DNA of 64,000 nt from Leptolyngbya ohadii IS1 (GCF_002215035.1 NZ_NKFP01000001.1:186001-250000); one strand, 5' to 3'; shown: positions 1-7,805, counted from the first letter of the stretch. A program made the numbers and translations. The notes: generated from the sequence alone by a model not told the origin.

Positions 1-75
1 TGCTCCAGATTAATTGCTCCAGATTAATTGCTCCAGATTAATTGCTCAGTTTAATTACCCTCTGTTTAATTACCC
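1..75. repeat. Short tandem repeats at window start
   Basis: A 14-bp unit (TGCTCCAGATTAAT) is repeated three times without change at 1-42. It is followed by two copies of GTTTAATTACCC. The array may extend beyond the window edge. It lies in a non-coding spacer, and no gene is visible until 324. Confidence 0.85.
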
Positions 76-323
76 AGGATGAAACGCTCAACTCACTTTT
101 CGCATACCAGGACAGCTTGATCTGTCGCTGAGTGATTTCGCAGGGCACGACATGCGCTTTCTATTTTTATGTGCAATATTTGCTCCTTTAGTGACATCGA
201 TCGCGCTAAAAAAGAATCTGCGATTGCGCTGTAACATCCAGTTCGATCGCAGCACTAATTAATGAAAAAACAAAATAAGGCAGCAAAAAATACGAGATGG
301 AGAAATGCGGAGGAATAAAAACG

Positions 324-548
324 ATGACACAATTAGGAACGGAAGAGGGAACGGAAGAAAATGATCCGCGTGTAGGAGTTATTTATCGGTCTGAATCCCA
401 CGGAAATCCGTGGCGGGTTCAAATTGGCGACCAACACTGGGCTGCTAAACCTGACGGTGACTTTGAGCTACATTCCGGTGATCTGGTTCGCATTGTTGGG
501 CGACAGAATATCACCCTGCTTGTAAGACCTTTTCTGAACGATCGCTAA
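324..548 (+). CDS. NfeD-like C-terminal (OB-fold) domain small protein
   Basis: A 74-residue protein with the pattern of NfeD C-terminal domains: an early G-V residue pair, then W-x-A, a G-D-L-V-R-I-V turn and a final strand ending in L-V-R-P. In this family the soluble OB-fold domain is usually attached to a stomatin-partner membrane protein; here it stands alone, so a role in membrane quality control is only inferred. The start at 324 is preferred over an upstream ATG at 297 because GGAGGAA (309-315) lies 8 bases before it. No partner stomatin gene is visible nearby. The acidic, Thr-rich N-terminus (residues 1-15) is not part of the domain. Confidence 0.6.
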   Translation: MTQLGTEEGTEENDPRVGVIYRSESHGNPWRVQIGDQHWAAKPDGDFELHSGDLVRIVGRQNITLLVRPFLNDR

Positions 549-561
549 ATCAGGATTCGGA

Positions 562-640
562 TAGTCAGCAGTCAGCAGTCAACAGTCAGCAGCCAATAGT
601 CAATAGTCGATAGTCGATAGTCAACCGTTAACAGTCAACA
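562..640. repeat. Heptamer-type short tandem repeats (STRR)
   Basis: Degenerate 7-bp units of the form CAGTCARC or ATAGTCR run head to tail (CAGTCAGCAGTCAACAGTC and so on). Such heptanucleotide arrays are common in filamentous cyanobacterial genomes. The array lies between the NfeD-like gene and a strong ribosome binding site at 647-654. Confidence 0.8.
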
Positions 641-660
641 ACCTAGAAAGGAGGAACTCT

Positions 661-795
661 ATGAAAACGAGACAAGCACTTCGCCAGTGCGGGAGACACC
701 TCGCTCCGCCCTATCAAGTCCTCATTTTTGTATCGCGGCACAAAATGCGAATGAATCGCAAGCGTCTAAACCCACTCCTATCAATTCGCACCTAG
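661..795 (+). CDS. Possible 44-residue basic small protein
   Basis: An ATG-to-TAG frame of 44 residues, rich in Arg, His and Lys, with no recognised domain. Its main support is a near-perfect Shine-Dalgarno sequence, AAAGGAGG at 647-654, six bases before the ATG, which is unusually strong for this window. There is no conservation evidence and the composition is not clearly coding, so it may be a spurious frame behind a chance purine run. The stretch from its stop to 877 shows no gene. Confidence 0.3.
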   Translation: MKTRQALRQCGRHLAPPYQVLIFVSRHKMRMNRKRLNPLLSIRT

Positions 796-877
796 CATTA
801 TCCCGCTGCTCTTAGCCAAATCGCCCTGTGGATCAAGATTTCTACAGGGCACAGTTATTTAATAATAGGCTGACTTA

Positions 878-992
878 AGTAGGTGGTTGTAATTATTTAG
901 AAGATAGAGGGGGTCTGGGGCGAAGCCCCAGGGTGGGGGCTGTGCCCCCACCACCCCCAAATCCATCCGTTGTTTAATTGCGCCCAGCTACT
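878..992 (+). mobile_element. 115-bp MITE-like element, copy 1
   Basis: Ends are imperfect inverted repeats: AGTAGGTGGTTGTAATTA on the left and the complement of AGTAGCTGGGCGCAATTA on the right. TA flanks both sides (876-877 and 993-994), consistent with a TA target duplication as made by IS630/Tc1-mariner-type transposases. Inside are two perfect hairpins, CTGGGGC-GAA-GCCCCAG and GTGGGGGC-TGT-GCCCCCAC. It has no coding capacity. It appears identical to the copy at 44852-44966 and is related to an inverted copy at 32624-32738. No matching full-length transposon is in the window. Confidence 0.8.
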
Positions 993-1208
993 TACTTCAC
1001 GGAACGGATTCGACCTGTCATCTAAAAATCAGGCGAAGCAGTCACCCGATCGCAGAAAACCCACTGGTATGATTGGACACAATAGAGCAGCTATCCTCCC
1101 GAATTACCTGCTGCTGACTCAGAAGGATGAACTGCCCGAAGGTTGTGCTTGTAGCTGTTGCAGCCGCGAGAGAAAAAATTAGGCAAGAAACCGTCGAAGC
1201 CGATTAAT

Positions 1209-1814
1209 TTAGGCGATCGAGCAACACAGTTCCGTTTCAGATGATTTGCGAGGGGAAACCTGCTGCTTAGAGGTTTGGTTGCGATAGAACTGCTCAGCGG
1301 AGTAGCCTTCCAGCCAGTAGCTTAAGATCGTTTGAGGAGACCACGTAAGGCAGTTTGTGAGCAGAACCCCATAGTTTCCAGTACGCTCTGGGTGATCAAA
1401 AGCGATCACGAGCCGAACCCTGCCTAGACCAGCAATATGCAGGCAGCAGGTATAGCAGGAGTAAGCCTGCTGTGCAACAACCAAACGCTGATAGGGAGCC
1501 TGAGCCGTTAGGCTAACAATGCCCTCAACCCTAATATGGCGGTGTTTCAAAGAATTCGTTTCGTAGGAAGCACTTAATAAGCTCAAGTTGTACACTTCCA
1601 CAACCCAGTTCTGCTGCAACAGGTTAATCCAGTTCTGCTGAGCTTCAGCAAGATGATCGATCAGGCAAGGGGATAACCAGCGGCGGTTCATTAATACCAA
1701 GTTCTGCGATCGGTTCAGTGTTAAGTTCTCCTGATTGTTTCTATAAATAGGCAAGGGGGTAAAAGGGGTATTCCTCACAATGCGGCTGGTTTCATTCGTC
1801 CTGGTATTCATCAT
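1209..1814 (-). CDS. IS701/IS4-type transposase-derived protein (C-terminal half only)
   Basis: 201 residues. Residues about 95-185 follow the C-terminal half of IS701-like DDE transposases: Y-Q-R-L-V-V-A-Q-Q-x-Y, then G-R-V-R-L-V-I-x-F-D, then V-L-L-T-N-x-L-T-W-S-P, and W-x-x-x-Y-S-A-E-Q-F-Y-R-N, which carries the usual catalytic Glu. The N-terminal half with the two Asp residues is absent and is replaced by about 50 unrelated Asn/Arg-rich residues. No terminal inverted repeats are seen. It is either decaying IS debris with a fortuitous start or a small domesticated derivative. An intact frame of this length without internal stops slightly favours retention, but function is unknown. Confidence 0.5.
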   Translation of the reverse strand: MMNTRTNETSRIVRNTPFTPLPIYRNNQENLTLNRSQNLVLMNRRWLSPCLIDHLAEAQQNWINLLQQNWVVEVYNLSLLSASYETNSLKHRHIRVEGIVSLTAQAPYQRLVVAQQAYSCYTCCLHIAGLGRVRLVIAFDHPERTGNYGVLLTNCLTWSPQTILSYWLEGYSAEQFYRNQTSKQQVSPRKSSETELCCSIA

Positions 1815-1869
1815 GGCTTCCTCTACTCCTACCGATGGGATAATTAAGGTCGTTCCTCGCTATCTGCTA

Positions 1870-1932
1870 GCCTGGTTCTACCTGTGTGTTTTGCCTGTGT
1901 GTTCTACCTGTGCGTTTTACCTGTGTATAGTT
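1870..1932. repeat. Degenerate tandem repeat upstream of 2140 gene
   Basis: Units of the type CTACCTGTGTGTTTTGC recur about three to four times with drift (CTACCTGTGTG, TTCTACCTGTGCG, TTTACCTGTGTA). The array lies in the spacer between the transposase-like gene and the peptidoglycan-binding gene. The remainder of 1815-2139 shows no other gene. Confidence 0.6.
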
Positions 1933-2139
1933 GTGCAGCAAAGCAGCATTCTGTTACGGGACAACAGTGAATTCGACGCAGTCAGGCTTTTGTAAAGCTA
2001 TGTAAATATTGGGGAAACGGTGTAACACCTCCAGTGCGAATTCCACAACCTCATAAAGCGATTGGAAAGAGTTATGTTCCTACACCTTTCACCGTCGATC
2101 GCCATCAACCCATGAACGAGTAAACCAAGGAGAACTCAT

Positions 2140-2712
2140 ATGATGTGTTCGGTAGAAGATTTCGTTGATTCACTGATGAATGCAAGTCGATCCTATGCTG
2201 ACATCTTGACGAGGTACTGCGAGCTATGGCTGTGTGATGAACTGGGAGACAAAGAAGCCGATGAAATGGAAGCCATTTATACAAAAGCTGAATCTGATCC
2301 CTTGCTAGACTTCCTTATCACCAGTTTCGACCACATTCTCAGTGAACGTCTTGGTTTGTTTGAGAAAGAATTCCTTCAGAGCTATAAAAATCAACAGGCT
2401 TGGCTGAGGGAGCACTTAGAGCAAGTTCCGCTAGAGCAAGATTCTCTGATTGCAACTCAGACATTTTTGAAGAAGGCAGGATTCTACAAAGGCACAGTAG
2501 ATGGTGTGTGGGGTAGTTGCTCTCGTGCTGCTATAACTGCCTATCGCATGACAGTGCAGCGGCTATTGCGGCAGAAAGGGCTGTATAACGGCAACATTGA
2601 TGGTGAGATGGGTCGAGAGTCTGTAAGTGCTGTTCAAATTTTCCAGAGCGAACACAATCTCAAAAAAGATGGAGTTCCCGGCGAAAAAACCTTCGCAGCC
2701 CTCCAGAACTGA
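2140..2712 (+). CDS. Protein with two C-terminal peptidoglycan-binding (PG_binding_1-like) repeats
   Basis: 190 residues. The N-terminal 100 residues are acidic and helical, with no recognised domain. The C-terminal part holds two PG_binding_1-type repeats: about 107-135 (QTFLKKAGFYKGTVDGVWG) and about 145-189 (QRLLRQKGLYNGNIDGEMG, then A-V-x-x-F-Q and D-G-x-x-G-x-x-T). The first repeat lacks its normal ending. No signal peptide is seen, so binding to murein would need another export route; in cyanobacteria such repeats also occur in cytoplasmic proteins. AAGGAG at 2127-2132 precedes two adjacent ATGs at 2140 and 2143. A sigma-like gene follows on the same strand 237 bases downstream. Confidence 0.7.
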   Translation: MMCSVEDFVDSLMNASRSYADILTRYCELWLCDELGDKEADEMEAIYTKAESDPLLDFLITSFDHILSERLGLFEKEFLQSYKNQQAWLREHLEQVPLEQDSLIATQTFLKKAGFYKGTVDGVWGSCSRAAITAYRMTVQRLLRQKGLYNGNIDGEMGRESVSAVQIFQSEHNLKKDGVPGEKTFAALQN

Positions 2713-2949
2713 CACCTACCTTGAGAAGCAGCTCTACGATGGTCAAACTTCTCAAGCATCGGTAATGGGTGAAGTGGCTCATTGGTCTCTGTATAAATCT
2801 TCTATTAGGAGTTTCAAGCCTTCATCTAAATTTCTGGCACGAACCCCTTCCGCAGTTTTCTAGTGTTCAATGTTGGATTCACTTCAGTTCTGTGCAATTG
2901 AGATGATCGTTGAGTGTCGCTTCTTACATCTATCCAATGGTGAATCACT

Positions 2950-3804
2950 ATGCCATATGACCTGGAAAATCCAGATCTGACTTTGGAAAGCCCGGAGTTA
3001 ACCACCCTAAAAGCCTTTCTTCGGCGGTTGCTAAAGCAGTACAAACTGAATCAGAGCTATCAGCCCCACGACATTTTTGATGTGATTCGTGCAAGGATGC
3101 TGATGCAGTTGGAGGAACAGGCAAGCCCCGGATCGCGTGCTGAAATCGAAATGGCTCTCCTGAAAACTACTGGCTTGGAGATTATTAAGGAATTAGACGA
3201 GGCGCGGACGGCAAATAAGCAGAAGTTTATTGAAGCTGTGCAACCCTTGTTTGATGACAATGATCTTGCTGCCCGTTCTTTTCATGCGAACGTAGCTCGA
3301 TTGCTGCGCCAGTTTCGTTTGTACACAACCTACGAAGTTCGGGAAATTATTGCCGAAGCGTATATCAGGGGAATCAAGCGAATCGAATCCGGTAAACTCA
3401 TTGATAATCCCCGTGCGTGGCTTCGCTCAACCTGCTTGAACGTCATCAGAGACCTGAGACGCAAGCAGGACAAAGAAGAGAAACCTAAGATTGATCCGAC
3501 AACTCTCTGGGGTTCTGGTGAAACTTCTCTTTCTCAGCTGATTGTGAGAGAGGATCTGCGGGCACTTGCGCTTGCGTTCCAAAAATTGACGCCTAAGGAG
3601 CAGCAGCTTCTATACGCGAAGTATTGTGAAGGGCTAACCTGGGAACGGATTACTGAGATAGTTTCAGAATCTACTGGGACAGACATTCCTTGTGGAACCG
3701 TTCGTCAGCAAGGCTCCCGTGCGCTCAAGCGGTTGTTCAAACATTACAGTCTCATCAGAGAGAGTCTAAAGATGGATAATGAGGATACCTCAGCCAACCT
3801 GTAA
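2950..3804 (+). CDS. Sigma-70-like (ECF-type) factor with an internal duplication
   Basis: 284 residues. The region around 110-172 resembles sigma region 2 (residues such as I-A-E-A-Y-I-R-G-I, then N-P-R-A-W-L-R-S-T-C-L-N-V-I-R-D-L-R-R-K). Residues about 205-268 resemble region 4 (L-T-P-K-E-Q-Q-L-L-Y-A-K-Y-C-E-G-L-T-W-E-R-I, then G-T-V-R-Q-Q-G-S-R-A-L-K-R-L). The N-terminal block at about 23-50 (LRRLLKQYKL, then a Y-x-x-x-D-I-F-D-V-I pattern) repeats the block starting near residue 113 (VARLLRQFRL, then Y-x-x-x-E-I-I), so part of region 2 is duplicated. This could be a specialised sigma factor or a DNA-binding relative. No anti-sigma gene adjoins it. Confidence 0.65.
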   Translation: MPYDLENPDLTLESPELTTLKAFLRRLLKQYKLNQSYQPHDIFDVIRARMLMQLEEQASPGSRAEIEMALLKTTGLEIIKELDEARTANKQKFIEAVQPLFDDNDLAARSFHANVARLLRQFRLYTTYEVREIIAEAYIRGIKRIESGKLIDNPRAWLRSTCLNVIRDLRRKQDKEEKPKIDPTTLWGSGETSLSQLIVREDLRALALAFQKLTPKEQQLLYAKYCEGLTWERITEIVSESTGTDIPCGTVRQQGSRALKRLFKHYSLIRESLKMDNEDTSANL

Positions 3805-3868
3805 ATCAAACCTGAAGCAACAAGGAAGACCTTAGACATGGAGACGGTGAGACAAATCTAGAACAGGA

Positions 3869-3899
3869 AGAGGGGGACTGCATAATGTAGCTCCCCTCT
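3869..3899. terminator. Hairpin between convergent genes
   Basis: AGAGGGG (3869-3875) pairs with CCCCTCT (3893-3899) around a 17-base loop, between the sigma-like gene ending at 3804 and the minus-strand gene ending at 3909. Position and symmetry suit a bidirectional terminator, but there is no clear T-run. Confidence 0.4.
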
Positions 3900-3908
3900 C
3901 GATCGCCT

Positions 3909-4445
3909 TTATTCGTCCTCGTCCTCTAGCTCCCGCAGCATCTGGTCTAGGCTTTCATCAGCTTCCTTCTGGCGATCGGCTGCATCTTTAAAAAGCTGAT
4001 AGGAATAAACCCCAGACACGACGCCAACCGCTCCGGTCACTGTTCCTTCCGATACCTTATCCGTAAGCAGTAGCCCTGCCCCTCCCAATGCAAAGAGCGT
4101 ACTAGTCGTGGTGATAACGCTGGCAACAATAAAGCTCCAGTGAGCCTGATCCGCAGTTCGTTTACACTGACGAATTCTCTCCTCAATTACTTGCTCCAGC
4201 AAAGCCGATCGCGGATCACGCTGAAATTTGCTGGACTTATTGTGCTTATCGATCGACCCTTTCATAGAAGCCCCCCTTTTAACTGAGAGATAGCCTGAAC
4301 GAGCCGAGATCAATGACGATTCGCTGACCTCAACCTGCGCTATATCTTCTTGTGATAGAGGAGACCTCTTTGCTACAGACCGGAGCAAAAATCCCTTGTT
4401 ACAGAGGGAACTCAGCTTTTTACCAAGCCCGTTAGGGAAATCCAT
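3909..4445 (-). CDS. TRADD-N-associated two-transmembrane domain protein (CyanoTRADDas_TM-like)
   Basis: 178 residues. The C-terminal half follows the cyanobacterial TRADD-N-associated 2-TM pattern: a basic lead (E-E-R-I-R-Q-C-K-R-T-A), a hydrophobic helix at about 103-127, a short K-V-S-E-G-T-V-T turn, a second glycine-rich hydrophobic stretch at about 130-150, and an acidic Asp/Glu tail. In that family the domain is found with TRADD-N/conflict-system effectors; here no effector domain is fused, so a membrane-anchoring or sensing role is inferred. Two starts have Shine-Dalgarno-like runs: 4445 (AAGGGGGGAAG before the ATG) and 4265 (AAGGGGGG before MKGSID). The shorter form would keep the whole domain. 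The N-terminal 60 residues have no recognised features. Confidence 0.55.
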   Translation of the reverse strand: MDFPNGLGKKLSSLCNKGFLLRSVAKRSPLSQEDIAQVEVSESSLISARSGYLSVKRGASMKGSIDKHNKSSKFQRDPRSALLEQVIEERIRQCKRTADQAHWSFIVASVITTTSTLFALGGAGLLLTDKVSEGTVTGAVGVVSGVYSYQLFKDAADRQKEADESLDQMLRELEDEDE

Positions 4446-4854
4446 TACTTCCCCCCTTTCACACTACGCTGCAATAGCCACTGAAGCTAAGAGTGTAGAG
4501 GCGATCGTAAACTTTGTTTTCTTTTTGGTCGATTCGATCGCTTTCAGCGTATTCTAAATCTATGAAGCGATCAAGCTTCCGGTGCAATTCAAATCCCTTC
4601 AACTGATTGATTGCCAAGGAGGTGGTTTATACTTCTGTTCTGTGTATATTTTGCATTAAATAACAGCATCCAACTGAGATTGCGGATCATCCTCGATTAA
4701 ATGTGTTGGGAGTTCTGTCCTGATCACTCTTAAAGTAGCGCTGCAATAGATTGCCGTTACCGATCGGGTCATCTCCACATTAGTTTGATTTAGATGAGGA
4801 AAATGATTCCAAGCGATCGGTCTGGGTGCTGTTGTCTTGTGTAGATGAGCTGAT
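4446..4854. other. Divergent intergenic region
   Basis: 409 bases between the minus-strand TRADD-N-associated gene and the plus-strand Rieske oxygenase gene, so both promoters must lie here. AAGGAGGT occurs near 4617-4624 with no start codon at a useful distance. No repeat, RNA gene or clear operator is recognised. Confidence 0.4.
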
Positions 4855-5840
4855 ATGCCCGATTTAACCTTTAACTTTTTTCAGCACTGGTATCCTATTT
4901 CACCCATCGAAGATCTAGATCCAGCTCGTCCAACCTCTGTTGTTTTGCTGGGTCAAAGAGTTGTGGTATGGCAGTCCCGCTCCTCAAATCGGTATTGTGT
5001 GTTTCGCGACCAATGTCCTCATCGGTTAGCCCCTTTAGGCGAAGGGCGCGTGGATGAAAAAACGGGGCATCTCATGTGTAGTTACCACGGCTGGCAATTT
5101 GATGCCCAGGGAGTTTGTACCCAGATTCCTCAAGCAGAAGATCCCGATCTGGTGACGAAGAATCGCGAGCATTATTGTGTAACGGCACTGCCCACCCAGG
5201 AAGCAAATGGGCTACTTTGGGTTTGGCTGGATGCTGATTCGGCTGCGATCGCCCACGCTCAGCCTTTGCCCCTTTCCCCTCAGATTGATGCCAGTCGCGG
5301 GTTTGTCTGGTCTTCTATGGTGCGTGACCTGGAATATGACTGGCAAACTTTAGTTGAGAATGTTGCCGATCCTGCCCACGTTCCCTTCGCCCATCATGGG
5401 GTGCAGGGCAATCGCGATCGGGCTAAACCACTGCCTCTCCAGATCGTGGAGTCCACCCAGGAGCGGATAGAAGCTATCAGTGAAGGTGGCTTTAAAACCC
5501 ATATTACCTTTACGCCTCCGTGTCATCTGGAGTATGCCATTAGTTTGGGAGGCGATCGGCAAGTTGGGCTGGTCACCTATTGCATCCCAGTGTCACCGGG
5601 AAAGTCTAGAATTGTGGCTCAGTTTCCGCGTAACTTTGCTCAACAGTTACATCGTTGGACACCCCGCTGGTGGAACCACCTCGCTGTGCGGAATTCGGTT
5701 CTGGATGGCGATATGATTTTGCTGCACTATCAAGAACGAGAGCTGCAACAACGATCGCAAACCCAGAGCTGGAAGACCGCCTATAAGTTGCCGACCAGCG
5801 CAGATCGATTGGTGATTGAGTTCCGACGGTGGATCGATCA
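4855..5840 (+). pseudogene. Pheophorbide-a-oxygenase-type Rieske protein, 5' part, interrupted by IS
   Basis: The first 328 codons of a Rieske-type non-haem iron oxygenase of the PaO/Lls1/Tic55 group. The 2Fe-2S motif is complete at about 52-80 (D-Q-C-P-H-R, then C-S-Y-H-G-W). The mononuclear iron site is present at about 170-185 (N-V-A-D-P-A-H-V-P-F-A-H-H). The coding sequence stops making sense at W-I-D-Q, where an IS begins; the frame then meets TAA at 5842. The rest of the protein resumes at 6891. Joined, the two parts give a normal-length 440-residue protein, so the allele was recently inactivated. PaO-family enzymes oxygenate chlorophyll breakdown or related ring compounds; the substrate here is unknown. 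Confidence 0.85.
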
Positions 5841-5843
5841 GTA

Positions 5844-6890
5844 AACTTCATCGGAAATAAGATAGAGTTTGAAGCACGACCTGACGAGTGTGAGGCAGCG
5901 AGGAACCATGCTCAACTATGCTCAAGTTCAAAACAAACCCCGAGTTCTGCAAAGCCTCACCGGGTTGAGCGTAGACGAGTTCGAGCAGTTATGGGTCAGC
6001 TTTGAACGAGCGTGGAGGGAGTACCTGGAGCAGCATCACATCCAAGCACCGAGGGCAAGACGCTATGGCGGTGGGCGCAAACCGCAGTTGCAAGACAGTC
6101 GGGATAAGCTGTTGTTCATTCTGGTGTATTTTCGGCTGTACCCGACGCAGGAAGTTCAAGGCTTTTTGTTTGGCATCGGGCAACCCCAGGCGCATGAGTG
6201 GGTGCATAAGCTCACTCCAATTCTGAATACTGCGTTGGGGTATGAACAACAACTGCCAGAACGCAGTCCTTGGCGATTGGAACGAGTGCTGAAAGAATAC
6301 CCAATGCTGGAATTGATCATCGACGGCACTGAGCGGCGTATTACTCGCCCCAAAGATAAGGAGGAGCGCAAGCAGTATTACAGTGGCAAAAAGAAGACCT
6401 TCACCGTCAAGAATCTGGTGATGTGCCAGCGCAAGGGCAAGGTGTTGTACCTGAGTGATACTTATGAGGGTAAAAAGCATGACAAAACGATTGGTGACGA
6501 GGAAGATTACCGCTTTCCCGCAGGCACACAGTTGTGGAAGGACACCGGCTTTCAGGGCTACGAACCCGCAGGGGTGAAGACGCATCAACCGAAGAAGAAA
6601 CCCCGCAACGGCGAATTAAGTGAGGCAGACAAGCAGCGCAATCAAGAGATATCACGGGAGCGAGTGGAGATAGAGCATCACATAGGAGGCATCAAACGAT
6701 GCAACATCGTGGTGCATCCCCTCAGGACTCGAACGGATCACTTTACCGATACGGTCATGGAAATTGCTTGTGGGCTGCACAACTTCCGGTTGACTCAGCG
6801 CCAGCGGACAGTTGTTTAACGCTAATTGGGGGCAGAGAGACAAACTGTTTTTCCTGCTTACCTTCTCCTTCCTATTTCCGATTAAGTCTA
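5844..6890 (+). mobile_element. IS5-type insertion sequence (about 1047 bp)
   Basis: Inverted ends are visible: ACTTCATCGGAAATA just inside the left end (5846-5860) and the complement of ACTTAATCGGAAATA just inside the right end. GTA flanks the element at 5841-5843 and 6891-6893, a 3-bp direct repeat consistent with the short target duplications of IS5-superfamily elements. The element carries one transposase gene (5908-6819). Taking out the element with one GTA joins the two parts of the Rieske gene in frame, which fixes the boundaries to within a few bases. Confidence 0.85.
5908..6819 (+). CDS. IS5-superfamily transposase (DDE_Tnp_4-like)
   Basis: 303 residues from the ATG at 5908, which has GAGG shortly upstream; a TTG at 5869 is a less likely start. 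An N-terminal helix-turn-helix region (about 1-90) is followed by the DDE core: D in L-I-I-D-G-T-E-R, D in W-K-D-T-G-F-Q-G-Y and E in R-V-E-I-E-H-H-I-G-G-I-K-R. All three acidic residues and the spacing are intact, so the enzyme is probably active. The frame is uninterrupted and fills most of the element, fitting a recent arrival. Confidence 0.9.
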   Translation: MLNYAQVQNKPRVLQSLTGLSVDEFEQLWVSFERAWREYLEQHHIQAPRARRYGGGRKPQLQDSRDKLLFILVYFRLYPTQEVQGFLFGIGQPQAHEWVHKLTPILNTALGYEQQLPERSPWRLERVLKEYPMLELIIDGTERRITRPKDKEERKQYYSGKKKTFTVKNLVMCQRKGKVLYLSDTYEGKKHDKTIGDEEDYRFPAGTQLWKDTGFQGYEPAGVKTHQPKKKPRNGELSEADKQRNQEISRERVEIEHHIGGIKRCNIVVHPLRTRTDHFTDTVMEIACGLHNFRLTQRQRTVV

Positions 6891-7227
6891 GTATTGTCAG
6901 GGGCAATTACCTTGGGGAGAAATTGATCCCTCACTTCAGATCCCCATCCACGATCGCCAACAGATTCTCGATCGCTATCATCAGCACACTATCATTTGTG
7001 GAAGCTGCCGTCAGGCACTAGAAACTGTACGTCGTTTACAGGTAGGACTCCTGGGTTATTTCTTTGTCGCTCTGTCAATTGCGGCTGTGATGCCCGATCG
7101 GTTCCGTCTCTGGATTAGTTTGCCTTTAGTGCTGACAGCATTGCTTGGATTAGCCGTTGGTGCCGGTCTAAAGTATTGGCTAGAACCCAAGTTCTACTTT
7201 GTAGACTATGTTCATGCAAAACGATAG
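6891..7227 (+). pseudogene. Pheophorbide-a-oxygenase-type Rieske protein, 3' part
   Basis: The missing C-terminal 111 codons of the gene begun at 4855. The frame opens Y-C-Q-G-Q-L-P-W and contains the family's conserved R-Y-H-Q-H-T block with a C-x-x-C (CGSC) and two hydrophobic segments near the end, typical of the PaO/Tic55 membrane anchor, before TAG at 7225-7227. It has no start codon or ribosome site of its own. The reading frame across the junction CA(5840)/G(6891) is continuous with the 5' part. Confidence 0.85.
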
Positions 7228-7295
7228 AAATGGGCGACGGGTGATTGTGTACACTAAAATGCGGGAGCATCGCACAATGGTTTTTCAGGACAGCA

Positions 7296-7502
7296 TTACT
7301 GCTGCTTGAGTTGTGCTGAGTGTTTGATAAAAGCCAGGGAACCAAGAATGCAGGTAAAACCACCGATCGCAACGGTAATGGCTGCTCCGATTTGATTTAC
7401 GAAAATGCCTGCAAAAAAGCTACCAAAGGGAATGGTGTCCATAAAGCACATTGCGTAAAAACTCATGCCCCCCGGCGCGGAGCCGGACAAAGGCACAATC
7501 AA
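7296..7502 (-). pseudogene. MFS transporter (EntS/MFS_3-like) C-terminal remnant
   Basis: About 68 codons matching the end region of MFS_3 exporters: M-S-F-Y-A-M-x-F-M-x-T-x-P-F-G-S, then G-A-A-I-T-V-A-I-G-G. The preceding conserved R-G-R-V segment is degraded to S-A-P-G-G, an in-frame TAG lies five codons upstream, and the remaining roughly 350 residues are absent. This is decayed debris next to other mobile-element scars, not a working transporter. Confidence 0.65.
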
Positions 7503-7573
7503 GCTCTCATCCTGCTAACAGCCCCTGCACCCCATTTCTTGTACTCTATTAGACTGGAAAAGGCTGTAAATCG

Positions 7574-7754
7574 GGCGTTGCTGAATTAAGGGATGAATGG
7601 TGCAAATCGAAGTCCTGCACGCTCCCTAAATCCCCCAAGTTTGGGGACTTTGAAATCGGCAGAATTGCCTGCCGCTATGGAAATGCTGGCATTTGTTTGG
7701 TTCCCCCCAGAATTGGGGGGTTAGGGGGGCGATTCATACGCCTATTCAGCAACG
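7574..7754. mobile_element. MITE-like element with 10-bp direct repeat
   Basis: About 181 bp bounded by inverted ends (CGTTGCTGAAT on the left, ATTCAGCAACG on the right) and flanked by a perfect 10-bp direct repeat, CTGTAAATCG, at 7564-7573 and 7755-7764. A long target duplication of this kind is known for IS4-type transposases. The interior has the C-rich/G-rich arms TAAATCCCCCAA, TTGGGGACTTTGAAATCGG and CCCCCCAGAATTGGGGGG, which recur at 21871-21979. It carries no coding sequence. Confidence 0.7.
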
Positions 7755-7805
7755 CTGTAAATCGTTTAACAGCCAAGATCCATAGCCAAAAAAATCTCGT
7801 GAGTG

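Noticed and set aside
970-1182. Open frame of 70 codons starting inside MITE copy 1
   Set aside because: It begins with TTG inside the mobile element, has no ribosome site, and its composition is not protein-like.
4617-4624. AAGGAGGT ribosome-site-like sequence in the 4446-4854 spacer
   Set aside because: No start codon at a workable distance leads to an open frame.
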